Source: Gammaproteobacteria bacterium
GTDB lineage: Bacteria > Pseudomonadota > Gammaproteobacteria > Competibacterales > Competibacteraceae
Direction of reading: 5' to 3'
Assembly (NCBI GenBank): GCA_020846135.1
Contig: JADLEK010000052.1
Coordinates: forward strand, 1 to 64,000
Length of the DNA stretch: 64,000 bases
Below are positions 28,448 to 36,222 of this stretch, one piece after another. The stretch's first letter is position 1. Each line of letters starts with the position of its first letter. The notes under the pieces are model-generated. The model was not told where the DNA came from. It ran no database searches and saw only the letters and a list, made by a program, of their open reading frames with translations. The translations under genes were made by a program, and so were the position numbers.

Positions 28448-29346
28448 GCCGGCTCGATCGGCAGCCAGCGCTGACCGAGGAGCCGGTCTGGGCGCTGCTC
28501 CTGGCCCTCCGGCAGATACGGCGACAGTGGGAAGTTATGCCGGATCGGCTGGGTCTGGGATTTGATGCCGAGGGGCAACCGCTGATGGTTGCAGCGACCG
28601 ATCCCGCAACCTGGATCGAGGTCGCCGCTAGCGGTCGCTGGATCGCCAAAGCGCCGATCAACGCCGCCGGTACGAAACTGCTGGATTTGTATCTGCCGAT
28701 GGCGCTGGCTTGCCGCGCCCAGCCGCTGATCATTGCCCATCTCGGGCAAAGCCTGGACGGGCGGATCGCGACCTTGTCCGGCGCATCCCGCACCCTCAAC
28801 GGTCCCGAAAACCTGACCCATCTGCACCGGATTCGGGCGCTGTGCGACGCCATTGTGGTCGGTGCGAATACAGTGGAATGCGATAATCCGCAATTGACCA
28901 CGCGGTTGGTTGTCGGTACGAATCCGGCGCGGGTCATTCTCGATCCTCGCCGCCGGCTGGCCGCTGACTACCAGATCTTTCAGGATCAGGCCGCGCCAAC
29001 CTGGCTGGCGTGCGTTGAGGAACGGGTTGGTGAACCGGGACCGGGTCACGCCCAAACCATGGGCGTTCCTGGCGTGGCTGGACAGCTCGATTTAGCAGCG
29101 CTGGCGCAGCGATTGCGCGACCATGGTCTGTTCGGGATTTTCGTCGAGGGCGGCGGTTTGACCGTGTCGGCTTTTCTGGAGCAGGGGCTGCTGGATCGGT
29201 TGCAAATCGCCATTGCGCCACTGATCATCGGTTCCGGGCGGATGGGCGTCAGCTTGCCGCCGCTGTGCGATCTGTCCCAGAGCTTGCGTCCCCGATGCCG
29301 TCGTTATGTGATGGGTGAGGATGTGCTGTTTGATTGTTGGTTATGA
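28444..29346 (+). CDS. RibD C-terminal-domain reductase (dihydrofolate-reductase fold)
   Basis: This 300-residue protein has the RibD reductase domain from about residue 95 to 295: AQPLIIAHLGQSLDGRIAT opens the NADPH-binding fold, and CDAIVVGANTVECDNPQLT and FGIFVEGGGLTVSAFLE are conserved blocks. It lacks the N-terminal zinc deaminase domain of bifunctional RibD and has instead about 95 residues of unknown nature. It may reduce a pyrimidine intermediate of flavin synthesis or an unrelated pteridine-like compound. It is translationally coupled to the upstream AI-2E-type permease. Beyond its stop the DNA is a foreign-looking fragment. Confidence 0.88.
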   Translation: MSRLDRQPALTEEPVWALLLALRQIRRQWEVMPDRLGLGFDAEGQPLMVAATDPATWIEVAASGRWIAKAPINAAGTKLLDLYLPMALACRAQPLIIAHLGQSLDGRIATLSGASRTLNGPENLTHLHRIRALCDAIVVGANTVECDNPQLTTRLVVGTNPARVILDPRRRLAADYQIFQDQAAPTWLACVEERVGEPGPGHAQTMGVPGVAGQLDLAALAQRLRDHGLFGIFVEGGGLTVSAFLEQGLLDRLQIAIAPLIIGSGRMGVSLPPLCDLSQSLRPRCRRYVMGEDVLFDCWL

Positions 29347-30049
29347 ACAATGCAATCACCTTTGCGGTTTCGCCGATGACCCCACCACTCAGTCCTTCAC
29401 GTCCTTGTGAGAGGACGCCGGCGCTGCCGGGCGTACCACTGTCGTAAGTGTCGTAGTCGTTGCCGTTCCACACCCAGTAGCCGGGGTCGATGTAAACATT
29501 GTCGGGGGTGTCCAAGGCGACCCCGCTGAGGTCCTGGGTCGTGCCGGAAGCGCGGGCGGTCCAGGTTGTGCCGTTGGGGCTGGTCAAGATGGCACCGCTT
29601 ACGCCGACCGCAACCAGTTGATCGCCCGACCATGCGACGCCAAGCAGGTCTTGGGTTCCGACCGTGGCCGCAGTCCAGGCCGCGCCGGTGGGGCTGGTCA
29701 GAATCCCGCTGCCGACCGCAACCCACTGGCTGCCGGCCCAGGTGACCGCGAACAGGGTTGCGCTGCTCTGGGCGGTCCAGTTCAGCCCATCCGCGCTGGT
29801 GAGAATCACTCCGTCGCCCACCGCGACGAACTGAGCGCCTGACCAGGCAATGCCGGCTCGAACGATCGCGGTATCCAGATTAAATCCGGCGTTGACGGTG
29901 CAGTTGGCGGTAATCGCATTCGTCGTGAAAGCGGTTCCGACCAGCGTCCCGCCGCAGGTGCCGCCGACGCTGAGCGTCGCCGGTTGCGGGGTGGCCGGGC
30001 TGATGTCACTCGCGCCGGCGCTACATATTGCGGCGCTAGATGCCGCTCA
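29249..30049 (-). pseudogene. Fragment of a BNR/beta-propeller-like extracellular protein
   Basis: The minus-strand frame is open from 30046 down to a stop at 29249 but has no ATG at its upstream end (a TGA lies at 30047-30049). It encodes a cysteine-paired segment (GGTCGG...ANCTV) and then three repeats of about 40 residues with the pattern W-G-x-Q-hydrophobic-VAVG, then ILTSP-x-G-x-x-W. This is typical of BNR/Ycf48-like propeller blades. The open frame overlaps the 3' end of the RibD-like gene and the start of the LutC fragment on the other strand; the true fragment is probably about 29350-30020. I read it as a piece of a larger surface protein inserted here. Confidence 0.65.
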
Positions 30050-30230
30050 AATCCATGATTCCCTGGCTCAGGCCATCACCCGCGAGCATTGGCAGGAGCA
30101 AATGCCGACTAATGCCCTGCTGATTTCAGGCCCGTCCAAAACCGCCGATATTGAATTGGTATTAACCTTCGGCGTGCATGGCCCTAAGGAATTGATTGTG
30201 CTGATTCTGGATGATTCATTTCCGCAGTAG
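30018..30230 (+). pseudogene. C-terminal remnant of a LutC/YkgG-type LUD-domain protein
   Basis: About 70 codons on the plus strand encode the end of a LUD domain: LDAAQIHDSLAQAI, MPTNALLISGPSKTADIE and FGVHGPKELIVLI. These are the C-terminal signature blocks of LutC, a partner in lactate oxidation. The N-terminal part is missing, and the DNA before it belongs to an unrelated propeller protein on the other strand. It lies 62 bp before a D-lactate dehydrogenase gene, so the original order was probably lutC followed by the dehydrogenase. The remaining piece should not be functional. Confidence 0.82.
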
Positions 30231-30292
30231 CGCAAAAAATAGCGCACCGCTTTATCCGGTGTGCGCACCACCAAACTGAGGATTAATGACCC

Positions 30293-33136
30293 ATGCTATC
30301 GAAAATGCATGAACAACTACACCGTGATCTCCAGCAATTCATTCCTGGATCACGACTGGTGAGCGATCCACTGCGGACGCTCGCTTATGGCACTGATGCC
30401 AGTCTGTACCGGCTGATTCCGCAATTGGTAGTGCGGGTCGAGAATGAAGCAGAGATGCAGCGGATTCTGGGCCTAGCGCATACTCACAGTACGCCGGTGA
30501 CGTTTCGCGCTGCCGGCACCAGCCTGTCCGGGCAAGCCGTCACCGACTCGGTGTTGCTGCAATTGGGCGAGGGCTGGCGCAATTGGCGAATCGGTGATGA
30601 GGCAGCAACGATTAGCTTGCAGCCGGGAATCATTGGCGGTCATGCCAACGGTTATCTGGCGCCTTATCAGCGCAAGATTGGCCCTGATCCGGCCTCAATT
30701 AATACCTGCTGGATCGGCGGGATCGCGGCCAATAACGCCAGCGGGATGTGTTGCGGCATCGCTCAGAACAGCTATCAGACGCTGAAAACCATGCGAGTCA
30801 TGCTGGCCGATGGCGCAGTGTTGGACACCGGCGATCCCGCCAGTCGGGAAGCCTTCCGCGCCAGTCACGGCCCCTTGCTGGCTCAACTCGCCCAACTCGG
30901 TCAGCGCACCCGTACTGATGCCGTATTGGCCGAGCGGATTCGCACCAAGTTCAAAATCAAGAACACCTGTGGTTATAGCCTCAATGCGTTGGTGGATTAC
31001 GAAGATCCCTTTGAAATTCTCCAGCACTTGATGATCGGCTCTGAGGGTACGCTTGGTTTTATCGCCGAGATTACTTATCACACGGTCGAAGAGCATAGCC
31101 ACAAAGCCACGGCCTTGATGATTTTCCCGGAGATTAAAACCGCCTGCGAAGCGGTCGCAGTGCTGAAAAATCAGCCCGTCGCCGCAGTAGAACTGATGGA
31201 TCGGGCATCGATCCGTTCGGTGGAAAACAAGGCGGGAATGCCGGCCTATTTCAAGGAACTGCCGGAAGCTGCTACTGCGCTGCTGGTAGAAACCCGGGCG
31301 CAAAATCCGGTGAATCTGACGGCTCAGGTTGCAGTGATTACTGACTCCATCGCGGCAATGCCAACCCTGTTTCCCTTTCAATTCACCGACCGGCCTGAAG
31401 AATTTACCCAGTTATGGGCGATCCGCCAAGGCTTGTTCCCCTCGGTGGGTTCAGCGCGAGCCACCGGCACCACCGTGATCATTGAAGATGTCGCAGTTCC
31501 AGTACCCCAACTGGCGGCGATGGCCTTGGATTTACAACGATTATTCGACAAACACGGCTATACCGGATCGATCATTTTCGGCCATGCGCTGGAAGGCAAT
31601 CTGCATTTCGTGATTACCCCAGACTTTTCCAAACCGGCGGAAACCCAGCGCTATAAACAGTTCATGGCTGACGTGTGCGGTATGATCGTCCATCAATACG
31701 ACGGTTCGCTGAAAGCCGAACATGGCACGGGCCGCAATATCGCGCCGTTCGTCGAACTGGAATGGGGCCGGCAGGCGTATCAACTGATGCAGGAGATTAA
31801 GGCGCTGTTCGATCCGCGCCATTTGCTCAATCCTGGCGTTATTCTCAATGACGATCCGGAGGCGCATCTTAAACATATCAAGCCGATGGCCGCGGTTGAT
31901 CCGCTGATAGACAAGTGCGTCGAGTGCGGCTTTTGCGAGCCGAATTGTCCCTCACGCGCGCTGACGCTATCGCCGCGCCAGCGCATTGTCGGGTTGCGGG
32001 AAATCGCCCGATTACAAGCGGCGGGCGAAGACGCCAGCCGCTTGCAAGTTATTCACGAAGCGTATCAATACCAGGGAGTGGAAACCTGCGCCGCGGACAG
32101 CTTGTGTTCTCTGACTTGTCCGGTCGGCATTAATACCAGCGCGATGATGCTGAAGGTTCGTAGCCAGCAGCGCGGTAAAACCGCGCAATGGATCGGCGGT
32201 CTGGCGGCGAATCATTTTACCGGCGTCACTGCCGCGACCCGGTTTAGTCTGAGTGCCGCGCATCTTGGTCAAAAGATATTGGGCAACACGCTACAAGGCG
32301 GCATTGCCAACGGTCTTCGCAAACTGTCCGGCGCCCGGATTCCGCTATGGAATCGCTATATGCCCGGCGCCGGCGCCATGCCCAAGCCGGAGGCGAACGG
32401 CACCCCGGATCGGCCACGGGTGGTTTATTTCCCCAGTTGCGCCAGTCGCACCATGGGACCGGCCCAGGGTGATCCGGAAACCGAGGCGTTGCCGGTGAAA
32501 ACCGCAGCGTTGCTGCGCAAGGCCGGTTTTGAAGTGATCCTGCCTGACGCCAGCGCCGCCCTGTGTTGCGGTCAACCGTTTGAGAGTAAGGGCCTGCCGG
32601 AACAGGCTGACGCCAAGCGGCGGGAAGTCGAACAGGCGTTGCTCAAGGCCAGCCGCAACGGCCAGGCTCCCATTGTGTTCGATACCACACCCTGCGCGTT
32701 GCGGGTCAGGAAAGGCCAGGAGCCGACGTCGCACAACCCGCTCAAGCTGTATGACATCACTGAATTTCTGCACGACGTGGTGCTGGAACGGCTGACGATT
32801 CACCGGCAACCAGAAACCGTCGCCATTCATCCGACCTGCAGCAATATCAACATGGGTTTGCAGGCTAAGCTCAAAGCCATTGCCGAGGCCTGTGTAGAAA
32901 AGGTCATCGTTCCCGACCGGGTATCCTGCTGTGGCTGGGCCGGCGATAAAGGCTTTACCCACCCGGAATTGAATGCCAGCGCCTTGCGGGAGTTAAAAGC
33001 GGCGCTGCCGGAGGAGTGCCAGACCGGTTATTCCACCAGCCGCACCTGCGAAATCGGTTTGTCGCTACACAGCGGTCGTTATTACCGCTCCATCGTCTAT
33101 CTGGTGGATCGCTGCTCGCAGGCTAAAACCGGCTGA
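30293..33136 (+). CDS. FAD/Fe-S D-lactate dehydrogenase (large, with CCG domains)
   Basis: This 947-residue protein joins an FAD-binding PCMH domain (about 35-270; VTFRAAGTSLSGQAVTDSV), an FAD-linked oxidase C-terminal domain (about 275-535, with IIFGHALEGNLHFV), a ferredoxin-like segment with two clusters (CVECGFCEPNCPS at about 542-554 and CAADSLCSLTCPVG at about 600-615) and two CCG domains (CCGQPFESKG; CSNINMG; CCGWAGDKG). It fits the large membrane-associated D-lactate dehydrogenase/YdiJ-like family, which oxidises D-lactate or a related 2-hydroxyacid and feeds the respiratory chain. Neighbouring LutC- and lactate-permease-like remnants support lactate as substrate. The gene itself appears intact. 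Confidence 0.92.
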   Translation: MLSKMHEQLHRDLQQFIPGSRLVSDPLRTLAYGTDASLYRLIPQLVVRVENEAEMQRILGLAHTHSTPVTFRAAGTSLSGQAVTDSVLLQLGEGWRNWRIGDEAATISLQPGIIGGHANGYLAPYQRKIGPDPASINTCWIGGIAANNASGMCCGIAQNSYQTLKTMRVMLADGAVLDTGDPASREAFRASHGPLLAQLAQLGQRTRTDAVLAERIRTKFKIKNTCGYSLNALVDYEDPFEILQHLMIGSEGTLGFIAEITYHTVEEHSHKATALMIFPEIKTACEAVAVLKNQPVAAVELMDRASIRSVENKAGMPAYFKELPEAATALLVETRAQNPVNLTAQVAVITDSIAAMPTLFPFQFTDRPEEFTQLWAIRQGLFPSVGSARATGTTVIIEDVAVPVPQLAAMALDLQRLFDKHGYTGSIIFGHALEGNLHFVITPDFSKPAETQRYKQFMADVCGMIVHQYDGSLKAEHGTGRNIAPFVELEWGRQAYQLMQEIKALFDPRHLLNPGVILNDDPEAHLKHIKPMAAVDPLIDKCVECGFCEPNCPSRALTLSPRQRIVGLREIARLQAAGEDASRLQVIHEAYQYQGVETCAADSLCSLTCPVGINTSAMMLKVRSQQRGKTAQWIGGLAANHFTGVTAATRFSLSAAHLGQKILGNTLQGGIANGLRKLSGARIPLWNRYMPGAGAMPKPEANGTPDRPRVVYFPSCASRTMGPAQGDPETEALPVKTAALLRKAGFEVILPDASAALCCGQPFESKGLPEQADAKRREVEQALLKASRNGQAPIVFDTTPCALRVRKGQEPTSHNPLKLYDITEFLHDVVLERLTIHRQPETVAIHPTCSNINMGLQAKLKAIAEACVEKVIVPDRVSCCGWAGDKGFTHPELNASALRELKAALPEECQTGYSTSRTCEIGLSLHSGRYYRSIVYLVDRCSQAKTG

Positions 33137-33291
33137 CGCCCATCATAAAATAAGTTGCCCAATTGATGGAGGTCCACGTCGCGTGTTGGGCGGATACCCA
33201 CTGTGTGGCCGGATCTTCAGGGAAGAAGTTTTCGTGAGCAACCCTGGGCGGGTCTCCTGACGATTCCGGTTTCGAGGTTGTTCATTCCCCT

Positions 33292-33435
33292 TTGTCTCAC
33301 TTCCACCTGAGCCAGTTCAAAGCCTGGCTACCCTACAGCCGGATCGGCCTGATTCTGGTCGCGACGCGCATTCCCGAATTGAGCCTCAAGAGCTCCCTGG
33401 CCGCGCAAACGCTGGTTTTCAAAAATATCCTCGGC
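33292..33435 (+). pseudogene. Possible fragment of an L-lactate permease gene
   Basis: About 48 codons read FKAWLPYSRIGLILVATRIP and end FKNILG, which resembles the central part of LctP/LldP-type lactate permeases (AWLPYxLIxLILVxTR ... NILG). The frame then runs into palindromic repeat DNA (33465-33500) and stops. No start or further permease sequence is present nearby. Its position just after the D-lactate dehydrogenase strengthens the reading as a decayed lactate-uptake gene. The match is short, so confidence is moderate. The 155 bp before it contain nothing recognisable. Confidence 0.5.
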
Positions 33436-33522
33436 TATCAGTCGGTTATTCCGTTTTTCAGCGGCTGCCTGGATTCCCGCATTCGCAGGAATAACGAAAC
33501 TGGTGGTGGTGTGACGGCAGGC

Positions 33523-33562
33523 AAAAAAACGGCGGAGCCAGCGATGAGCTGACCCCGCCGTA
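33523..33562 (-). terminator. Terminator after ompW
   Basis: On the minus strand a hairpin with a perfect ACGGCGG/CCGCCGT base and a partly wobble-paired upper stem is followed by seven T. It begins about 15 bp beyond the ompW stop codon. Confidence 0.82.
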
Positions 33563-33576
33563 GTAATGGCTAAGGA

Positions 33577-34200
33577 TTAGAAGCGCATCCCGACGTTCAG
33601 ACCAAATACCCACGGGTCAATGGCGACGGTGCCGAGGTTGCCAAGGCCGCTCACGCTGGCTTTGCTGTCAATATCGATGTAGCTGAGATCCGCATTCACG
33701 AACCAGTTAGGTGCAACGTCGAAGTCGATACCCGCCTGCCCGGCAACGCCCCAGGATGAATCCAGACTCAAGTTGGCTCCGGACAACGGACCGGTGGTGT
33801 CCTCGCTGAAGAAAAAGGTGTAGTTCAGACCCACCCCGACATAGGGGTGAATCGTGCCTTGCGGCATGAAGTGATACTGCACAAAAACCGTCGGCGGCAA
33901 CTGATAGGTGCTGGCGACCTTGGTGCCACCCAGCTCAATGTTATGTTTGAACGGCAGGGCGCCGAGCAACTCGATGCCAATGTTGGAGGTCGCCATGTAG
34001 GTGATGTTGAACCCCAGGCTGTAGCCGTCCTCAACATTGATCATCCCCAGTGGAGTGCCGAGATTGTCGGATTTGGGGAATACACCCCACGCGCCGATTC
34101 GCCCGATCCAGTTGCCGGCCTCATACGCCTGGGCGGTTCCAGCCAGCAGACCGGCAGCCAGCGCCGCAGCCACCGCACTTTTCAGCATCTTTGAAGACAT
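33577..34200 (-). CDS. ompW: OmpW-family outer membrane protein
   Basis: From the ATG at 34200 the protein has 207 residues. An AAGGAGT site seven bases upstream fixes this start over the longer frame to 34257. A signal peptide ends at GTAQA, and the mature part is an eight-stranded barrel with typical blocks: GNWIGRIGAWGVFPKSDN, a central PPTVFVQYHFMPQG-like strand, YVGVGLNYTFFF and a terminal ending in phenylalanine (VGMRF). OmpW forms a narrow hydrophobic channel in the outer membrane. An FNR-like site upstream suggests induction when oxygen is low, as known for E. coli ompW. Confidence 0.95.
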   Translation of the reverse strand: MSSKMLKSAVAAALAAGLLAGTAQAYEAGNWIGRIGAWGVFPKSDNLGTPLGMINVEDGYSLGFNITYMATSNIGIELLGALPFKHNIELGGTKVASTYQLPPTVFVQYHFMPQGTIHPYVGVGLNYTFFFSEDTTGPLSGANLSLDSSWGVAGQAGIDFDVAPNWFVNADLSYIDIDSKASVSGLGNLGTVAIDPWVFGLNVGMRF

Positions 34201-34299
34201 CGCGCACTCCTTAAACCAGTAGATTGTGTTGATCGTTGGGACAGTGAATAACTGCATAAAATTTATTGTATATCAAGCACAACAAATTAGTCAAAAACC

Positions 34300-34313
34300 A
34301 TGATCTGTATCAA
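34300..34313 (-). promoter_or_regulatory. FNR/ANR-like binding site upstream of ompW
   Basis: Minus-strand sequence TTGAT-ACAG-ATCAT matches the FNR consensus TTGAT-N4-ATCAA with one mismatch. A TATACA-like -10 box lies about 28 bp downstream (34272-34267), so the site would be roughly 41-46 bases upstream of the start, the class II activating position. E. coli ompW is a known FNR target. Confidence 0.65.
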
Positions 34314-34332
34314 TAAAACAAAATTCCGGCTA

Positions 34333-36222
34333 TCAAGAAGCTAACGGAGGCAAAATCGGCGCTACCTCCTCGAAGGTGGTTAAGCCGGCGGCGATTTGCA
34401 GGGCCGCACTGACCCGCAGTGGCCGCATCCCCTGGTCAAAGGCGGCGCGGCGCAAGCGCTCCTCGTCCATGTCGGCCTGAAACAGGCGACGCAGTTCCGG
34501 CGTCACCGTCAGCAACTCATACAATCCGACCCGGCCCAGGTAGCCGGTGTTGCGGCACTCCGGGCAACCCTGCGCCGCGCCGACCCGTTGCGGTTTTGGT
34601 AGCGACAGCGGTTGAATCAGCGCTGTCCACAGCGCCTCATCCATCGGTTCCCAACCCTTGCAATGCGGACACAGGGTGCGCACCAGCCGTTGCGCCATCA
34701 CCCCAATCAGCACATTCTGGATCAGATAATGGGGAACGCCGAGATCGAGCAACCGGGTAATCGCTGAAGCGGCATCGTTGGTGTGCAGGGTCGATAACAC
34801 CAGATGGCCGGTTAGCGCCGCCTGCACTGCCATCTGTGCGGTTTCCAGATCACGGATTTCGCCGACCATGATGATGTCCGGGTCTTGCCGCAACAGGGTG
34901 CGAATTCCCTGGGCGAAGGTGAGATCAATCGCCAGTTGCACCTGCATCTGGTTGAGTTCCGGCACCACCATTTCAATCGGATCCTCAACCGTGCAGACGT
35001 TGACTTCCGGGGTCGCCAGATGCTTGAGGGTGGTGTACAGCGTGGTGGTCTTGCCGGAGCCGGTCGGGCCGGTGACCAGCACAATGCCATGCGGCTGGGT
35101 GATCATCGCCCGCCAGATCGCTTCCTCAGCGGGGGCAAAACCGAGCTGGCTGAAATTCTTGGCGACAGTGTCCGGGTCGAAAATCCGCAGGACGCATTTC
35201 TCGCCGAAAGCGGTCGGCATGGTGGACAAGCGCAGCTCAATTTCCCGGCCGGCCGGGGTGCGGGTCTTGATCCGGCCATCCTGCGGACGGCGTTTCTCGG
35301 CTACATCCATTCGCCCCAGAATCTTGATCCGGCTGGTGACCGCGCTCATCACCGACGGCGGTAACTGGTAGATCGCGTTCAACACCCCATCAATGCGGAA
35401 GCGGATCTGACCTTGGTCGCGGCGCGGCTCCAGATGGATGTCGCTGGCCCGCTGGGAAAAGGCGTATTGCAGCAGCCAGTCCACGATTTGGACGATCGGC
35501 CGTTCGTCGGCGCTCAACTCGCCGCGCCGGCCCAGTTCCAGCAGTTGCTCGAAATTGAGTATTCCGGAAACCGGCTCCACCGTCCCTTTCAGCGCCCCGC
35601 GCACTGAGCGCGATACCCCGTAGAACTCCAGTTGATAGCGGCTGATATCGAGAGGATTGGCAATGACCCGCTCGATCTCGCGATGCAGGGTCTGGCGCAA
35701 CACCTCCTGCCACTCGCTCAGATACGGCTCAGTCGTGGCGAACACGACGCGAACCCCGTCCGTAGCAACCGGCAGAATCTGGTAGCGGGCGGCGTAATCG
35801 TAGGAGACGAAAGGCAACAGGCGTTCGACGGCGGCGATGTCGAGCTTGAGTGGATCGATGCGCAGGTACGGTAACCCGGCCTTGCCTGCCAGCCATTCGG
35901 TCAGCAATTCTAGGCTCAGAACCTGATGCGGTGGATGCAAGCGGCGCAATTGCTTGTTGGCGATGACCACCAGGGGATGCAATTCGCCGCGTTCGGGCCG
36001 AAATCCTGCCAGCGCCCGCTCCGCCTCGCCCGGGTCGATCCAGCCGTCGGCAGTGAGTTCATCCAGAACTTCCTTGACGGTCAGCCGGTGTTCGGGCAGG
36101 CGCGGTCGGGTGGAGGGGATGGAACGGGGATTGCCGTTGTTCAGGTTGATTCGGATCAGGGACGCCGCTGGAATCGCTGGAATCACAGTTTTTCCAGTTT
36201 GGCGTAAGCGACCACCAGCCAT
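34333..36222 (-). CDS. GspE/PilB-type secretion ATPase
   Basis: This 629-residue protein has an N-terminal MshEN-like domain (about 85-230) and a C-terminal AAA-type motor. The Walker A motif GPTGSGKTTTLYTTLKHL, the Asp box around VEDPIEMVVPELNQMQV, the Walker B DPDIIMVGEIRD, the His box HLVLSTLHTNDA and a zinc-binding tetracysteine module (CPHCKGW ... CPECRNTGY) mark the GspE/PilB family. These hexameric ATPases drive pilus or type II secretion assembly. No gspF/pilC or prepilin gene is nearby, so its machine is encoded elsewhere. The first 13 codons overlap the end of uvrD; the start lacks a ribosome site and a later one is possible. Confidence 0.92.
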   Translation of the reverse strand: MAGGRLRQTGKTVIPAIPAASLIRINLNNGNPRSIPSTRPRLPEHRLTVKEVLDELTADGWIDPGEAERALAGFRPERGELHPLVVIANKQLRRLHPPHQVLSLELLTEWLAGKAGLPYLRIDPLKLDIAAVERLLPFVSYDYAARYQILPVATDGVRVVFATTEPYLSEWQEVLRQTLHREIERVIANPLDISRYQLEFYGVSRSVRGALKGTVEPVSGILNFEQLLELGRRGELSADERPIVQIVDWLLQYAFSQRASDIHLEPRRDQGQIRFRIDGVLNAIYQLPPSVMSAVTSRIKILGRMDVAEKRRPQDGRIKTRTPAGREIELRLSTMPTAFGEKCVLRIFDPDTVAKNFSQLGFAPAEEAIWRAMITQPHGIVLVTGPTGSGKTTTLYTTLKHLATPEVNVCTVEDPIEMVVPELNQMQVQLAIDLTFAQGIRTLLRQDPDIIMVGEIRDLETAQMAVQAALTGHLVLSTLHTNDAASAITRLLDLGVPHYLIQNVLIGVMAQRLVRTLCPHCKGWEPMDEALWTALIQPLSLPKPQRVGAAQGCPECRNTGYLGRVGLYELLTVTPELRRLFQADMDEERLRRAAFDQGMRPLRVSAALQIAAGLTTFEEVAPILPPLAS

